DNA from: Trichopria drosophilae
Taxonomy: Eukaryota > Arthropoda > Insecta > Hymenoptera > Diapriidae
Reading direction: 5' to 3'
Length of the DNA stretch: 64,000 bases
Assembly: GCA_030407085.1 (NCBI GenBank)
Contig: CM059583.1
Span: 42,563,001-42,627,000, forward strand
The notes under the pieces are model-generated. The model saw nothing but the letters and a program-made list of their open reading frames with translations, had not been told where the DNA came from and searched no databases. Every line of letters starts with the position of its first letter. The stretch's first letter is position 1. Of the stretch, positions 24,804 through 36,899 are shown in pieces. The position numbers and the translations under genes were made by a program.

Positions 24804-25516
24804 ATTCAAATTGTACGCAAAAAATTACTTCGGAAATGAACCCTCACTTACCAGTAATTGACATGACCTCATTATTGCAAGCCCGCTGTTTATGTGTAAA
24901 ATTGTGAAGTACGTGTTCAAGAGCATATGAACCTATTTCAATTACCTAGCCTCCTGTATATAATGAAACGATACGTCGACCAATCAATCTATCAATCAAG
25001 AATTGCACGTCACAACATGCAGCTATTGTTTCCGTCCAATAGACGAGCCCGATCTTCCGAGGCGACCAACCAACATTGTCCATAGTTACGGATGTGCAGG
25101 ATTTCCATGAAATGTTAAATACCACGAATATCAAAGTTTTACTTATAGGCATATATGACGTTTATTCGAAAACATTGAGTATTTTGGAATATTTGGAATA
25201 CTGTTTGTTATCGGGTTACAACATGTAAGTAATGTTCCAGACTCTTTTTCTGTTATGTATTATTTTTTTTTAAATTAAATCTTAAGTTTTTGACAAGCTT
25301 TTCGTAATCGCCAACCCCGAACACAACGGAGTACAAAAGAAGGTGAAAATCCGGAAAACGGGGATGTACCTGGTGTAAAAATAAAAGGCAAAGTTTCACG
25401 ATAATTTTTTTCAAAATTTGACTTTTTAATAATTAAACTGCTTTATCTTTTATAACAACATATTATATCTGAATAAATAATTCTTTGAAAAATAAATTTA
25501 TTCTGCGATTGTCTAA

Positions 25517-25560
25517 AGTGCGTGTGTGTGTGCGTGTGTATGTGCGCGCGTGTGTTTGTA
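25517..25560. repeat. (GT/GC)n microsatellite
   Basis: GTGCGTGTGTGTGTGCGTGT and following interrupted GT/GC units. Confidence 0.85.
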
Positions 25561-25722
25561 ATTACCAATTATTCTATTCTTTCAATTCGAATATCTCGGA
25601 AAATAGCCATAGATTCCTACAAATATAATTTCTATAATATCAATGGATAAATTTAAACCTAAATTTAAAGCAGAATGAAGCCAGTTATTGAAAAAATTTC
25701 GTTTTTAGTAATAAAATTACTG

Positions 25723-25860
25723 ATTTTTGGCAATAACTTGGTTTCTACAAGTTAAATAACGTCAACATATAGGAGTATTTTGAATTTTTTGCCCTACAAT
25801 TTATCTGTAAAACGCTGACATTGGATATTTCTCTAGTTACAGCCGAATAAAGTCCAAAAA
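25723..25860. repeat. Second copy of the 13.9-kb interspersed repeat
   Basis: TTTTTGGCAATAACTTGG, TTTGCCCTACAATTTATC and GGATATTTCTC occur in the same order and orientation as at 13943..14085, at similar spacing. Confidence 0.5.
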
Positions 25861-26372
25861 TCAATGGAGATTTTTGAATACGTATTTATATTTTCTCGGC
25901 AAAATCGGCAAAAACATTTATATGTAAATTAACCCATTAAGTCTCGAATGGACATTTTTTCACTACAATTTTCAACGGTTGTAATTTGTGTAAAAAAAAG
26001 GTTCTAAAAAATGTGTCATAAGGCATACCTGACGTAAAATTAACTGAGGTTTCAGAATCTGCTATTAGATTTTTCAAAAAATGCAACAGAGAAAAACTGT
26101 ATGCGATTTAAAAAAAAAACATGCATTTTTCAAATGAACTTTTTTTTATTTCGTCTTTTCACATTGAAATTATTTCAGAATTCCTCTAAAGGATAAAGAA
26201 ATCGTCGCCTGAAGCCTTCGACTTTAAACTGTGCCTATTCCCATTTTGAAAATAAAAGTGAAGGAATCCAAAATGGCGGCTCAAGCACTCAAAAATCAGC
26301 GAAAAATTCAGGAATTTTTTATTCCAAAACGATAGACTTTAGGACAATATTCTCTATCCTATAATCTCTGCA

Positions 26373-26807
26373 GAGACTGTGAAAAGGCTCTAGAATAAGA
26401 CAGCAAAATTAAGATACTTTCTTTCAGGCTTGCTCTAGCCTGAGTTATACTTTTTATATTTTTTTTGTAGGAAATTTCCGCCTTTACAAAAACAGGTTTA
26501 GTAAAGTTATGTTCTATCTTGCACCGTTTTCGATACGGAATCAATAGAATGAAAAATAACGTATTCGGTGTCCGACGCCATGTTTGTCTTTTGTTTTAAA
26601 AACTCGATGTTCTTCGTTCTATCGCTTCCCTAACGAAAACGGTGCATGATTGACCAAAACTTTACTAAACCTTTTTTGTAGAGGAGAAAATTTCCTAGAA
26701 AAAAGTCCAGGAGAGCTCTTGTCTAAAAAGTATAACTTAGGCAGGAGCAAGCCTCAAAGAAATCATCGTAGTTTTGCTGCCTCATCCTGGATCATTTTCA
26801 CAGTCTC
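26373..26807. mobile_element. Fold-back element with about 165-bp arms
   Basis: The left arm 26373..26536 and right arm 26632..26807 are diverged inverted copies. Outer ends are GAGACTGTGAAAAGG / TTTTCACAGTCTC; internal matches are AGGCTTGCTCTAGCCT / AGGCAGGAGCAAGCCT and AAAGTATAAC, and inner ends are GCACCGTTTTCGATAC / GAAAACGGTGC. The spacer is about 95 bp. No coding capacity. A fragment of the inner end recurs at 43552..43585. Confidence 0.65.
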
Positions 26808-28593
26808 AGGCTGGATTTCTTACATTGATATCTCGCGGCACATGGTGCAGAACCTGCCCTGACTCTTAGTTTGGCGGCGGAGGAATCCCCGCAGTATCGT
26901 AGAAAAAAATATTCTCGTAAAAATGGAATTATTACAAAAAATCAGTTATTTTGTCATAAAAATCACCAAAAACAAAATTTTTAATTAATAATTTTGGATA
27001 TAAAACTCGCGAGCAGTGACCACGAAAACCTCCGAGTAACAGGTGTAAAATAGAAACGATTTTTATAAAATTATGTACTAATTTTATAAAATTGAATAGA
27101 AATTATACGAAGTATATATAATTATCTCAAATGTCCATGCAATTATGCATGAATATATATATATATAATTTGTACATAACTCATAATTTTTACCGGGTAG
27201 TGTATGTGTATGATACGACATTTTATAGATGAATCGTACCTGAATTATCAACGAATACTGAAGTTAGGTGTCAGTTGATCGCATTTGTTTACGACACACT
27301 TCAGAAAAGATTTATATTATATTATTGATGTAAAATCTTGACCCGATGACGTCCCGAAACGTTCTGAAAACCCCGATCATCAATTTTTATATCTTGGTTC
27401 GACTTTTCAATTTTTCGAACATGTAAATAGACTACAACCACAGCCCTATAATCTCTGCTACAACATCATATTATATATCTATATTATAATATTCGAATTA
27501 CAAATAATTATATCGAGATCGTCACCATTTTGAAGGGCATTTTACATAATTTACCTAACAGGCTTGCTTCATTTTGAGAGGTACCCCCATTCGGGTGTGC
27601 AATGGCGTAGGGAAAAACTTACCGCAGTCGATAAAACATCGATTCTGTCCGTAACAGGCCACGTTCACATTAATAACGTTAAACGTATTAAAATACACCA
27701 ATACAGGATAGATACTTTAAAATCTATATATTTTTTAAAGTTTCATTCAACATACAATAAATGCTGAACTTATATCTTGGTCATATTTTATAATCTAAAT
27801 ATTAGGCGAAAAGTAATTTAAATTCAACGAGATTTCCTGTAATTAAAATAAATCGACTAACAAATTACATTGTGGATATTTCTACTAAGGACTTGAAAAA
27901 TGACATATCGTTTTGAATATACAATTAAAACTAACTAAATCCAGTAATATGTACACAGATCATACATTGATCTAAATGTTTTTAAACATGTTGCATATGT
28001 ATTTTACCTTGTTTTATATGTTCTCCAGTTTCAGGATTTAATTCCATTCCAATTATTTATTATTCCTAAAAATAAATATTTTCAGCTTTCGTTACGTTAA
28101 ATGTTGGCCCCGAAGGAATATTAATTTCATGTTACACGTTTCCTTATTGTCTCAGAATTTACAGGTACATAACCCTTTTTCGGTCCATTAATATTTATGG
28201 ATGCAGCCTTTCGAACTACGGGTGGAAGATTATAAACAGAAAAGTCTACCAATTTACAGCAGGTATTCCCTCGTTTGGTCAATACTCAAGAATGAAATCG
28301 CCTTTTCGTTGAACGGCAAGAAGGTATCTCTACGTTCTTCTTAATAATTATACAAAAAATCGATACAGTTCAAAAAAGCCTACGCTGTTAACAATAGGCA
28401 ATAATAAATTTCCCTACCCTCACTCTAAGTTAGCCTGTAAACACATCTAATAAACATATTGATTCTTCCTTTAAATAAAATATACTAAATATTGTGTTGA
28501 ATTCGTAAACTTTTATTGTTAGATGTTGGTTTTTAAAATCCCTCCAGTACACGGGAAATGCGCTTTAGATTTTAATAAGTGAACATAATACAA

Positions 28594-28599
28594 TTTATT
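28594..28599 (-). promoter_or_regulatory. Poly(A) signal candidate, GST copy 3
   Basis: AATAAA on the minus strand about 50 nt after the TAA stop, a normal distance. Confidence 0.5.
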
Positions 28600-28649
28600 T
28601 TCTGTCAACTGTTTTTTAAATTTCCTAGCCTTTATATTTATATGTAATT

Positions 28650-31600
28650 TTAAAACTCTGTCTTAGGACGATTTTCGATGTATTCCTTAATGTTAGGCAA
28701 GTTGCGGACTGTTTCCACCAATTGTTGTAAATTTGGGTGATCGTTGTTGATATCATACCCCACCATAAATGGCATTACTTCACTCGCAGCCACGTAAAAT
28801 ATATCCACCCAAGATAACTGGAAAATAATACAGATTTTATAACTTTACATTATATACAAGTATGTAATTCAGTAAAATTATCGGCACTTTTCTTAAATTG
28901 AATTATTTTTGCGGTGCACGAGGGCATGAGGTCAGCAGCGTTTTCTTTAACGTTAAAAAAATGATATTATTTATCATTTCTCCAGTAAACTATAGAAACA
29001 CAATTTTCTTCATCAAATTTTCCTGAACAAAATATTGTAATATCTCGTCAAAATTTTAATGACCTTGCTGAAAAAGCTAAATCTTACTGCCGTAAATTCA
29101 CGTTTAAATTGGACACAGATTTCACAATGTTTCTCGGCGATACAAATTAGATAAAGTATGCAATTTTTCTTATAACCAATATTGCATTAAATTTCTGAAT
29201 CCATTTCATAGTAACATGGCTTAAAATTATTTAAGTAAGACATTTTTATAAAACCAAAAAGAAGGACTAATCATTACAATTATTTTAGTTTAGACAAAAT
29301 TATTTAAAATGCATTAAAAAGAAAACATTTAAAACATGTCTCCCCAGTATGCATTGCACAAAAAGCTCAAGGTCGACAATGTTTTCACATTCAAACAAGT
29401 TTTTTATTCTTAATTACGACAATTACAACCATTTAAAGGAAAGTTCGTGAAGTATTAACAAATTGAACAATTAGCAAAATAATTAACGGTAATTATGTCA
29501 AATAAATTTTATTTTTTGTTCTTGGAGATATAATTTTACAATATTTCTTATTGGACTGTCCTATCCTTTTAAAGTGATGACAATTACTATTTCATTACTG
29601 AACGTTCTTTAAATTAAAATATTATAAAGGTGAGATAAATTTGCATTGCTATTTTTTCGATAAATCATTGTACTCTACTATGGTATAGTAGTCAACAATG
29701 ACAAATATAATTAGGGTTGAAATTACCTTTCCGCCGACAAAGTAACCACCATTTTCCTGTACTTGTTCTTCAAGCTTTTCTAAAATAAACTTCATTTTGG
29801 TTAAAGCTGGTTCTTTCATTTTCTCTTTAATATCAGGATCTTGTTGCTGGACGAATGTGATAACCGCTGTAAAAATATACATATACTTAATTAAACAATC
29901 TTAAAGAAATATTCATATTAGTATGTATTTTAATTACAGTTTGAAAAAGAGATAGTTTCTTAGTGGATATTTAGGTTCAAAGTCTTATTTTTAATATTTT
30001 CAAGTAATTTTTGGGTTTAAACAGTATTTTTCTTCAATATGACTTTAAGCCAAAATAATGACAATATTTATTATTTAATATTTGAGTTAAACATTGCCTT
30101 AAGTGATGATAATTAGTAAAATTTTTAATTAACGTCCTAAATTATATTAAAAATAATGCTATTAAAAATAAATTTATATTAAAAATAGTGTATGCAATAT
30201 GTGTAATCAATTGCATAAAGTACAAGAATAATGGGCCATCAAACTGGTCGACAAAATTCGGTCGTAATAAACTTCGGAGGTGACAGCAGCTAATCTTTGT
30301 CAATTTTGGGTATCTGAATCCGAATCCGATAATAAAAAAACACGAAAAAAATTAGCATTTTTTATTTCGAAATTCAATATTTTATACCGGAGACATTGCT
30401 GTGGCATAACATAAAGTATTAGAAAATTGCACAAATATGTTGAGGTTTGAAAATATGCATTACAGTGTAAATTAAAGTAAAAATGGTGATTTCCAAATAG
30501 TGATTATTGTACAAAAATTATATTCGCTGTTAAAATAAATTGAGAATGTTTGCAGAAATGTTCAAAATTATTCGAAACCTCGCTCAGTAGGAATTTATGG
30601 TTTTTCGAAATCAAGATGTCCGTTCCTACAGGAGATGGAGGAGTGTGTCGTGATATATATATATATATATATACATAAAGTTGTTAACGGATCATTGTTT
30701 TTATGAATTTATTTTTATGAATATTTTTCCTTTTCTTTTACATTATATATATTACGTTCGTTCAAAAACTACATATACCAACAATTTTTGAATAATCGTA
30801 ACGATTTTCCCTCCTCACCCCCCTTCCCTACCTATGTTGAAACGACCATCTTAAATTTTGAAAAACCATACATGCTTAATAAGCAAGGTTTCGAATATTT
30901 TTGAACATTTCTGCAAACATTCTTAATTTATTTTAACAGCCAACATAATTTTCGTCCAATAATCACTATTTGGAAATCCCCATTTGGAAATGAATTTACA
31001 CTGTAATGCATATTTTCAAACCACAACATGTTTGTGTCATTTTCTGATGCTTTATGTTATGCCACACCAATGTCTTCGGTAGGAAATATTGAATTTCGAA
31101 ATAAAAAATGCTGATTTTTTTCGTGTTTTCCGTAAGAACCTCGCCATTTTGAGTTTTTTCACTTATAAATACGATATCAGATCATCTAACCTTCTGGAGT
31201 GACCCCAAATACACATAAAAATACAACATGTACTTTACGAAAAATATTTTAGTAAGCGTAGAAGTAAAATGTTATAGGTTTCAAGCGATAACGGGTTAAG
31301 ACATCTTTCGACAGCCGATTCTACATTTTGATAAAGGAATGGTAATCTGCAAGCTCTAAGACATATTATAGAGATGTTACATTAAATGAAAATACATCTT
31401 TGGATTTGTAATACGTGATTTAAATCGGTTATCCCGCTCGCCCAATGTTGCGTGTCAGGGTCAGCCAGGTTTTAGACGCGTTCAAAAAAATGACCACTGC
31501 AAGTGATTTTTGTTTGTTTGTTATTTTCTATTTCTTATCGTAAAGTGCATGGTATGCGTTATTTTAAGCAATTGTTGAATCCTTCATCTCGTCTCTGTCA

Positions 31601-34180
31601 AAAGATATACCTCCTCAAATATTGCCAAAAACGACGCTTTTTGCAACTTTGACACCGTAATTCTTGGAAACCAGAGCCAATCGAAAATTTTTATTATCGA
31701 ATTCGGATTCAGCGACCCAAAATTAATAAAGATTAGCTACTTTCATCTCCAAAGTGTTTTATGACCGAATTTTGTCGACCAGTGTAATTATTCTAAAACT
31801 TATCCAAGAATGTATTCGATGAAAGCTGTACTTTAAAGTATAGATTAGTTTCAAAATCATTCATTAAATCAAGCATCGCTTCATGCTAAACTCCAATTGG
31901 AAATTTAGAAAGTTTTTCTAAATTAAGTTGTTTTACATTAAAATTTTGTGTCATTCTTGAACATAACTTCCACAGAATGCTCAGGTTTTAAAAACTATTA
32001 CTCTAAATCAAATGTCACGTGCAGAACCATTTTAATTTTAAGAATTATCTAAAATCAATTGTCCTACATGAAAATGAGAATATTAAGTCGACATTTAGCC
32101 GGTATTAAGCATTTGATTAAGTCCCAGAAATACATATTTTTCCTTGATTTACGAACTTCGATCTCTGCAGAAAAATATTGACTTGAAAGGGACCTAGTCT
32201 ACCACATTTTAGTATGCTCTTTCGACTTCCGAAGTCAAAATTGCATTTAAAAGACTAAAACCAAAATGGTGACTTTTAAATAGAAAAAGATCGAACATTT
32301 GAACGTTTTGACCATTTGAACCGCCAGGTACCATGTTTGAAGTGATTTCATTTGGGTCAATCGATTGAACACATGCTACTATGATTTTGAAAAAAAAGGC
32401 CATTTTGGTATGTAACTTTTTACAATAATTGAATCTTCTAGTCCAAATATTTTTGACGCGTTATTTATAAATATCTGAGGTTTTCTAATACGGAAAATGT
32501 TAAAAAAATAACGATAAGTGAACAAAATGCTAAAAAAATGCTGATTTTTATTAAATACATGCTCGTAATTATTTTATTTTTAAATGTGCGGCAGTTCTTG
32601 ATACACTATTCGGAACAGCATGGTTAATAAACAAAAAATTTGATTCCAAAATTTTTTTGACTGGGCTTTACTACTAAAAGTACTGTTACACTTTACATTA
32701 AATTTATGTATATTTAGTTCCCAAAGGATTAAGGTGATTTCAGATGAAAAACAAAAATTCTATAACCTGGACAATTTTGTAGACTTTTGGTTGAAATTCG
32801 GAATTATTTACATTACATTTTTAATATGAAAAATATTCACAAAAAATGTCAAATCTTCGGCGTTTTTTTTGCTTAAAAGATGTCATTTTTGTTTTAGAAG
32901 ACACTTAAATGCAATTATTACTAAGTTAGTCAAAAGAGCATAGTCGAAATAAATAGAATAAGTCACTTTCAAGCCAACATTAACCCAGTTTCCTGTCGAG
33001 AACTGGAAGCTTGAAAATCTGCAAAAAATGTGTATCAGTGGGATTTAATAAGATAATTGAAGAAAATTAGCAGAATTTTCAACGTAAGTTAAACCGTAAA
33101 CTACTCTGAAGACTTCTTTTTTAATTTTGCTTCAGTAACGAACATAAGAATTTAAAATTTTGAATATGTAATACCTATAAAAGTTAAGTATCCGTTAAAT
33201 GTTTTTAAATTAATTCATCTTTAGTACCAAAATGAACCAAATATATATAAATCAAGTAATATCTTTTATTTTCGTAATTTGTCATTAGAAATATTATTCT
33301 CTTGATAATGTCCATCTCCTTTGAATTAAAAACCATGTAATCGTGATATGAATGTACTTGATATTTAATATTATCGATATTTCTTATCTTAACAAAAGTC
33401 TTTACATAAGATAATTGCAAACGCATGTCCAGACACCACTTAGTGGCAACAGCGAGAGAATCATTTTTTGCAAATATCATGACTTAAACTGGAGTAGGGT
33501 CGTTATACTTATCTAAGGGATATTATTTTTATTAGATAAATACAATGTATTTTGTTAATTACCTACCTACTCTCATGTCATCAATATTATCAGCGGTCAT
33601 ATCAATCTGAAGAGCTTCCAAGTCATCATCCCCAGCAAGGTTGCCTTGTTTGGCTAAATATCGGCAAAGACATTTGCACTGATTATATTTTTTTCCATCT
33701 ATCTCCAATACTGGCATTTGCCCCAATGGCATTTCTGAAAAATGTATATTGAAATTTATTTTTCAATAAATAAAACGAATTCTTTTTAACCAACGACGTA
33801 CGCAATAATTATTTATTTTTTACAAGTGCACAAAGATATTGCCTAAACTATATTAATATTTATAAAAGATTCATCTTTAATTACTATAAACTAGAACTTT
33901 ATGAGAAAGGACGTATCTCCATTTTATCATAAAACAAAACTAATATCACTTCATTAATTAAAAATAAAGAATATAAAAGAAATCTATATCTCACAAAAAA
34001 CTATAGATAAAATGATACCACGTTCAGTTATGTGTTATTTTTCTTACCAGCTTTATACGTAGGCCAATCAGCACGCTCGATTCGAAAATCTTCAAACTCA
34101 ATTCCAAAATAATTCATCAAGTATCTAATTGGTTCACCAAGACCAGTGATGTTAAAATAGTACAGCTTGTACGAAGTCAT
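28650..34180 (-). CDS. GstS: Sigma-class GST, copy 3 (complete, Ser64 replaced by Cys)
   Basis: Exon 1 34048..34180, exon 2 33567..33734, exon 3 29727..29866, exon 4 28650..28817; 202 residues, stop TAA. It starts [17 protein letters not shown] and ends ENRPKTEF. An in-frame ATG lies further upstream (about 34222), but the family start and the CAG acceptor at 34184..34186 favour the ATG at 34180. Tyr8, Trp39, the acidic triad (ADNIDDMR) and the N-cap Ser149-x-x-Asp152 (SWVD) are kept. The glutathione-binding Gln63-Ser64 pair reads Gln63-Cys64 (YNQCKCLCRY). In sigma GSTs Ser64 contacts the gamma-glutamyl carboxylate, so affinity or chemistry may differ. Residue 44, usually Pro, is Ala. All splice sites are consensus (GTAAGA, GTAGGT, GTAATT donors). 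Intron 2 (3.7 kb) houses a 1.55-kb fold-back element. An AATAAA at 28594..28599 is about 50 nt past the stop. The frame is fully open, so the gene is probably functional but specialised. Confidence 0.95.
30226..31795. mobile_element. 1.55-kb fold-back element in intron 2 of GST copy 3
   Basis: The outer arms 30226..30340 and 31680..31795 share AGAATAAT, ACTGGTCGACAAAATTCGGTC, TAATCTTT and CGGATTC in inverted order. The inner arms 30341..30620 and 30870..31131 continue the palindrome (TTTATTTCGAAATTCAATAT, GAATGTTTGCAGAAATGTTC, TTTCGAA). The right arm carries an extra, unpaired segment of about 550 bp (31132..31680). The centre holds an (AT)n run at about 30653. No transposase was recognised. 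Confidence 0.7.
30652..30676. repeat. (AT)n microsatellite
   Basis: Uninterrupted AT dinucleotides of about 24 bp near the loop of the fold-back element. Confidence 0.9.
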
Positions 34181-36700
34181 GATCTGTAACATTTTTTGTG
34201 AATTACACATCCTTGGATACATTCATAAGTTTAAATTATCTTAAATCTCGTGAGGTTGAGTAAAAAAAACATAATGTGCACATCATACTAACATTTATTA
34301 TCAAATCCTATTCTATGTGAAAATAATTACAAAACATGGCTCAATTTTGAAAAGAAATATATACATTTTATGTTTTTCTAATTTAACATTTCCGTCATTT
34401 TACGTTCCAGATTTGTAGACGTAAATGAGTCATATACGTTAATTACATATTATTATTGTAACTTCCGTTACATCAGAGCGTGAATTGCATTATTTAAATT
34501 ATGATTACTACAAGTAATAAAATAAATTGAGAAACCTCTAGTTATTAAAGAAAGAAAACTGTAATTATTGCAAATGGAGAGTGCTAGAAAAAGTATCAGT
34601 CCTGTAAATATGCATTATATTTATAAGGTTTCCAATCTTTGGTTTGGTCTTCATCAGTATCAATTTTGAAACCAATAGAAGGAGAAGATAAAAAGACAAA
34701 AATATACAATAAAAACTAAGAAAAGAATTTTTCATTTACTCAATACATTTGCATGAAGAACAAGCATTCAAACTTAAAAAATATTATGAACAAATGAAAA
34801 TGATTAAAGAATCGGATTGAGAGATGTACGTGGAAAGATGTAAAATAAATAAAACTATAATTAATGTAAAATTATAATCAAAAGTGATTTTTAGTAAGAT
34901 ACATTAATATCCGGCTGCATCTCTTTTATTAATTTATAAAATAACGAATTACACTAACTCGATTATAACCCATTTGCAGTTACACGATATACATAAACTA
35001 TCACTTGTATTATCTCCTAGTATATCTCACTAAATAAATTGTGAAAATGACTACTTGGTTATTAACTATTTCTATATTGTAAACATGACATGTAGATCTC
35101 AGTGAAAATACAAGAAAATTACTTTTCAAATGAAACCTTTAAACATTTAAGAGCAAGCTTCTACATTATGGAACTGAAAAATGATTATTGTAATTCAAGA
35201 TTTTAAAATAAATAATAGTATTATTTGATAATAAATTTATTATTCATTGTGCATTTGAACAATTATAATTGCAGCTACTTACATATTGAGTGTAGAAATT
35301 ACTTTCTTTCTATATTAATTAAAAATAGATTTAATTCTTTTGGTTTAATAATGACTCCAGAAAACTTACGTCAATAAAAAATAAAGGTATTCAATATCGA
35401 AATACTTAAAAAGTACTATTTTTTTAGACCCTTCTCTTTCGGTCAGCGGTTGGGAACTGACATGCATAGTCCAAGGAATACACAAGAAGAGCTTCAATGA
35501 CTGACCTCAAATTACCAACCTTGAGTATTAATTGTGAGGCTATTGTTTATAGAAAATTGTCTTTATATTGTTTTGAATCATCCTCTAACATATCATGAAT
35601 TGCAAAAAGTATATTTTTCTCATAGTATTTGAACAAACATGCTGTACACGTATAGTCAAAAGAAGAAAAGTATGGATTTTTCAAGTCATTTCAAGGTGGA
35701 TAAATCACTATTCTTATTTCATTCCATAGGTGTCACAAACCTTCAATTTACTTTATGAAAAAGATCACGTGACTTCAATTCAATTCAATAATAGTATTCC
35801 ATTATTTAGGCAAATAAATATATTATTTAATGTAATTCTAGTAGAATGTTAGATATTATATTCCATAATGCAGTTAATTACTTGAGCAGCAAGAGAAGTC
35901 GTTTGATCCAAAAATCAGATTGCCCAAATTAAGTAAAAGTAACCGCACTTTTTACCTAAAAATTGGCCTGGACGTCAATAGACTAAGAGATCGGAAAATG
36001 CCTTTAAAGTACTGGGACTTCAAAGTCATATATTGGGGTAATATTACCAAATCTACACCAATATTATGGATTGAAATTGCGAATAAATTTACAAAGCGAT
36101 ATTGGGTTCACTTTTGAGTAAATATTCACTTGCATGATTAGGTTTTTTTTATTAGTCTTTATTTCAACCATCGGGTTATGATTAGGACTGAATGACGTGC
36201 TGCAGATGTAATTGCAAGTCGAATTTAGCACTGAAAATTGCTTGTAGGGTATTTCTACCAAGAAGGAGTTTTCCGATAACCTAACATTGAAGTACAGGCT
36301 CCCTATCTCTATCCCTGCTAATTATTTTCTGGGTATTCTTATATGTAAAGTGCAACACTATGCATACTGTATATTTACGCACTAGATTTATTGATATCTC
36401 AAGATCTTCGACGGTCAGCTAGAAGCTTAGCGTTTCCTTAGTATCTTCCGACTGGACGACCTGAGTGAAACTGTCTATTACTCCGGCTCACTCTGGATTA
36501 GGTAGGTAAGTAAGTAACTTTCTTTATGACACGAGTTTGAACTCGTGGCCAATCATACATATGCATACAAAACTTAAATTATCCATACAGTAAATAAGCT
36601 AGGACATTTGCTGTCCGTCAAAGAATATTGTGAACACAATATAATTCTAGGAAGTGTGTAAGGTCGCCGAACAGAAGTATCGAAATAACTTATGAGCTGG
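34181..36700. other. Upstream flank of GST copy 3, no gene recognised
   Basis: CAG acceptor at 34184..34186 just before the ATG implies that a leader exon lies in this region, but I could not place it. A 65-codon open frame at 35920..36117 (extending upstream without ATG from about 35881) has a coding-like mix of residues, such as LKYWDFKVIYWGN, but matches nothing I know. Confidence 0.35.
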
Positions 36701-36711
36701 GAATAAATACA

Positions 36712-36861
36712 AAAGGAAATAATGATATCCGTAGTATTTGCCGATTTTCGCATTCAGCTTTGATTACTGGCCTTCATTTGTGGAACTCTTTACTGAAAGC
36801 AATTAGATACAGTAGTTCAATCGCGGTAGTCAGGGTGTGTATTGCCAACCGCCTCAAATAA
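36712..36861 (+). mobile_element. LINE reverse-transcriptase C-terminal tail fragment
   Basis: A short open frame ending in TAA with the pattern usually seen at the end of non-LTR ORF2 proteins: SHSALITGLHLWNSLLKAIR, then YSSSI, then NRLK and a stop. Upstream sequence is too decayed to call. Likely the 3' stub of a 5'-truncated Jockey-type insertion. Confidence 0.5.
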
Positions 36862-36899
36862 CTATGAACTATAACTTTGACATCTTTATACTTCTCAAC

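Noticed and set aside
33552..33752. 66-codon plus-strand open frame
   Set aside because: It is the antisense of exon 2 of GST copy 3.
34180..34222. Upstream in-frame ATG extending GST copy 3 by 14 residues
   Set aside because: The extension is not shared by other copies and crosses a likely splice acceptor; the family start MTSYKLYYFN fits.
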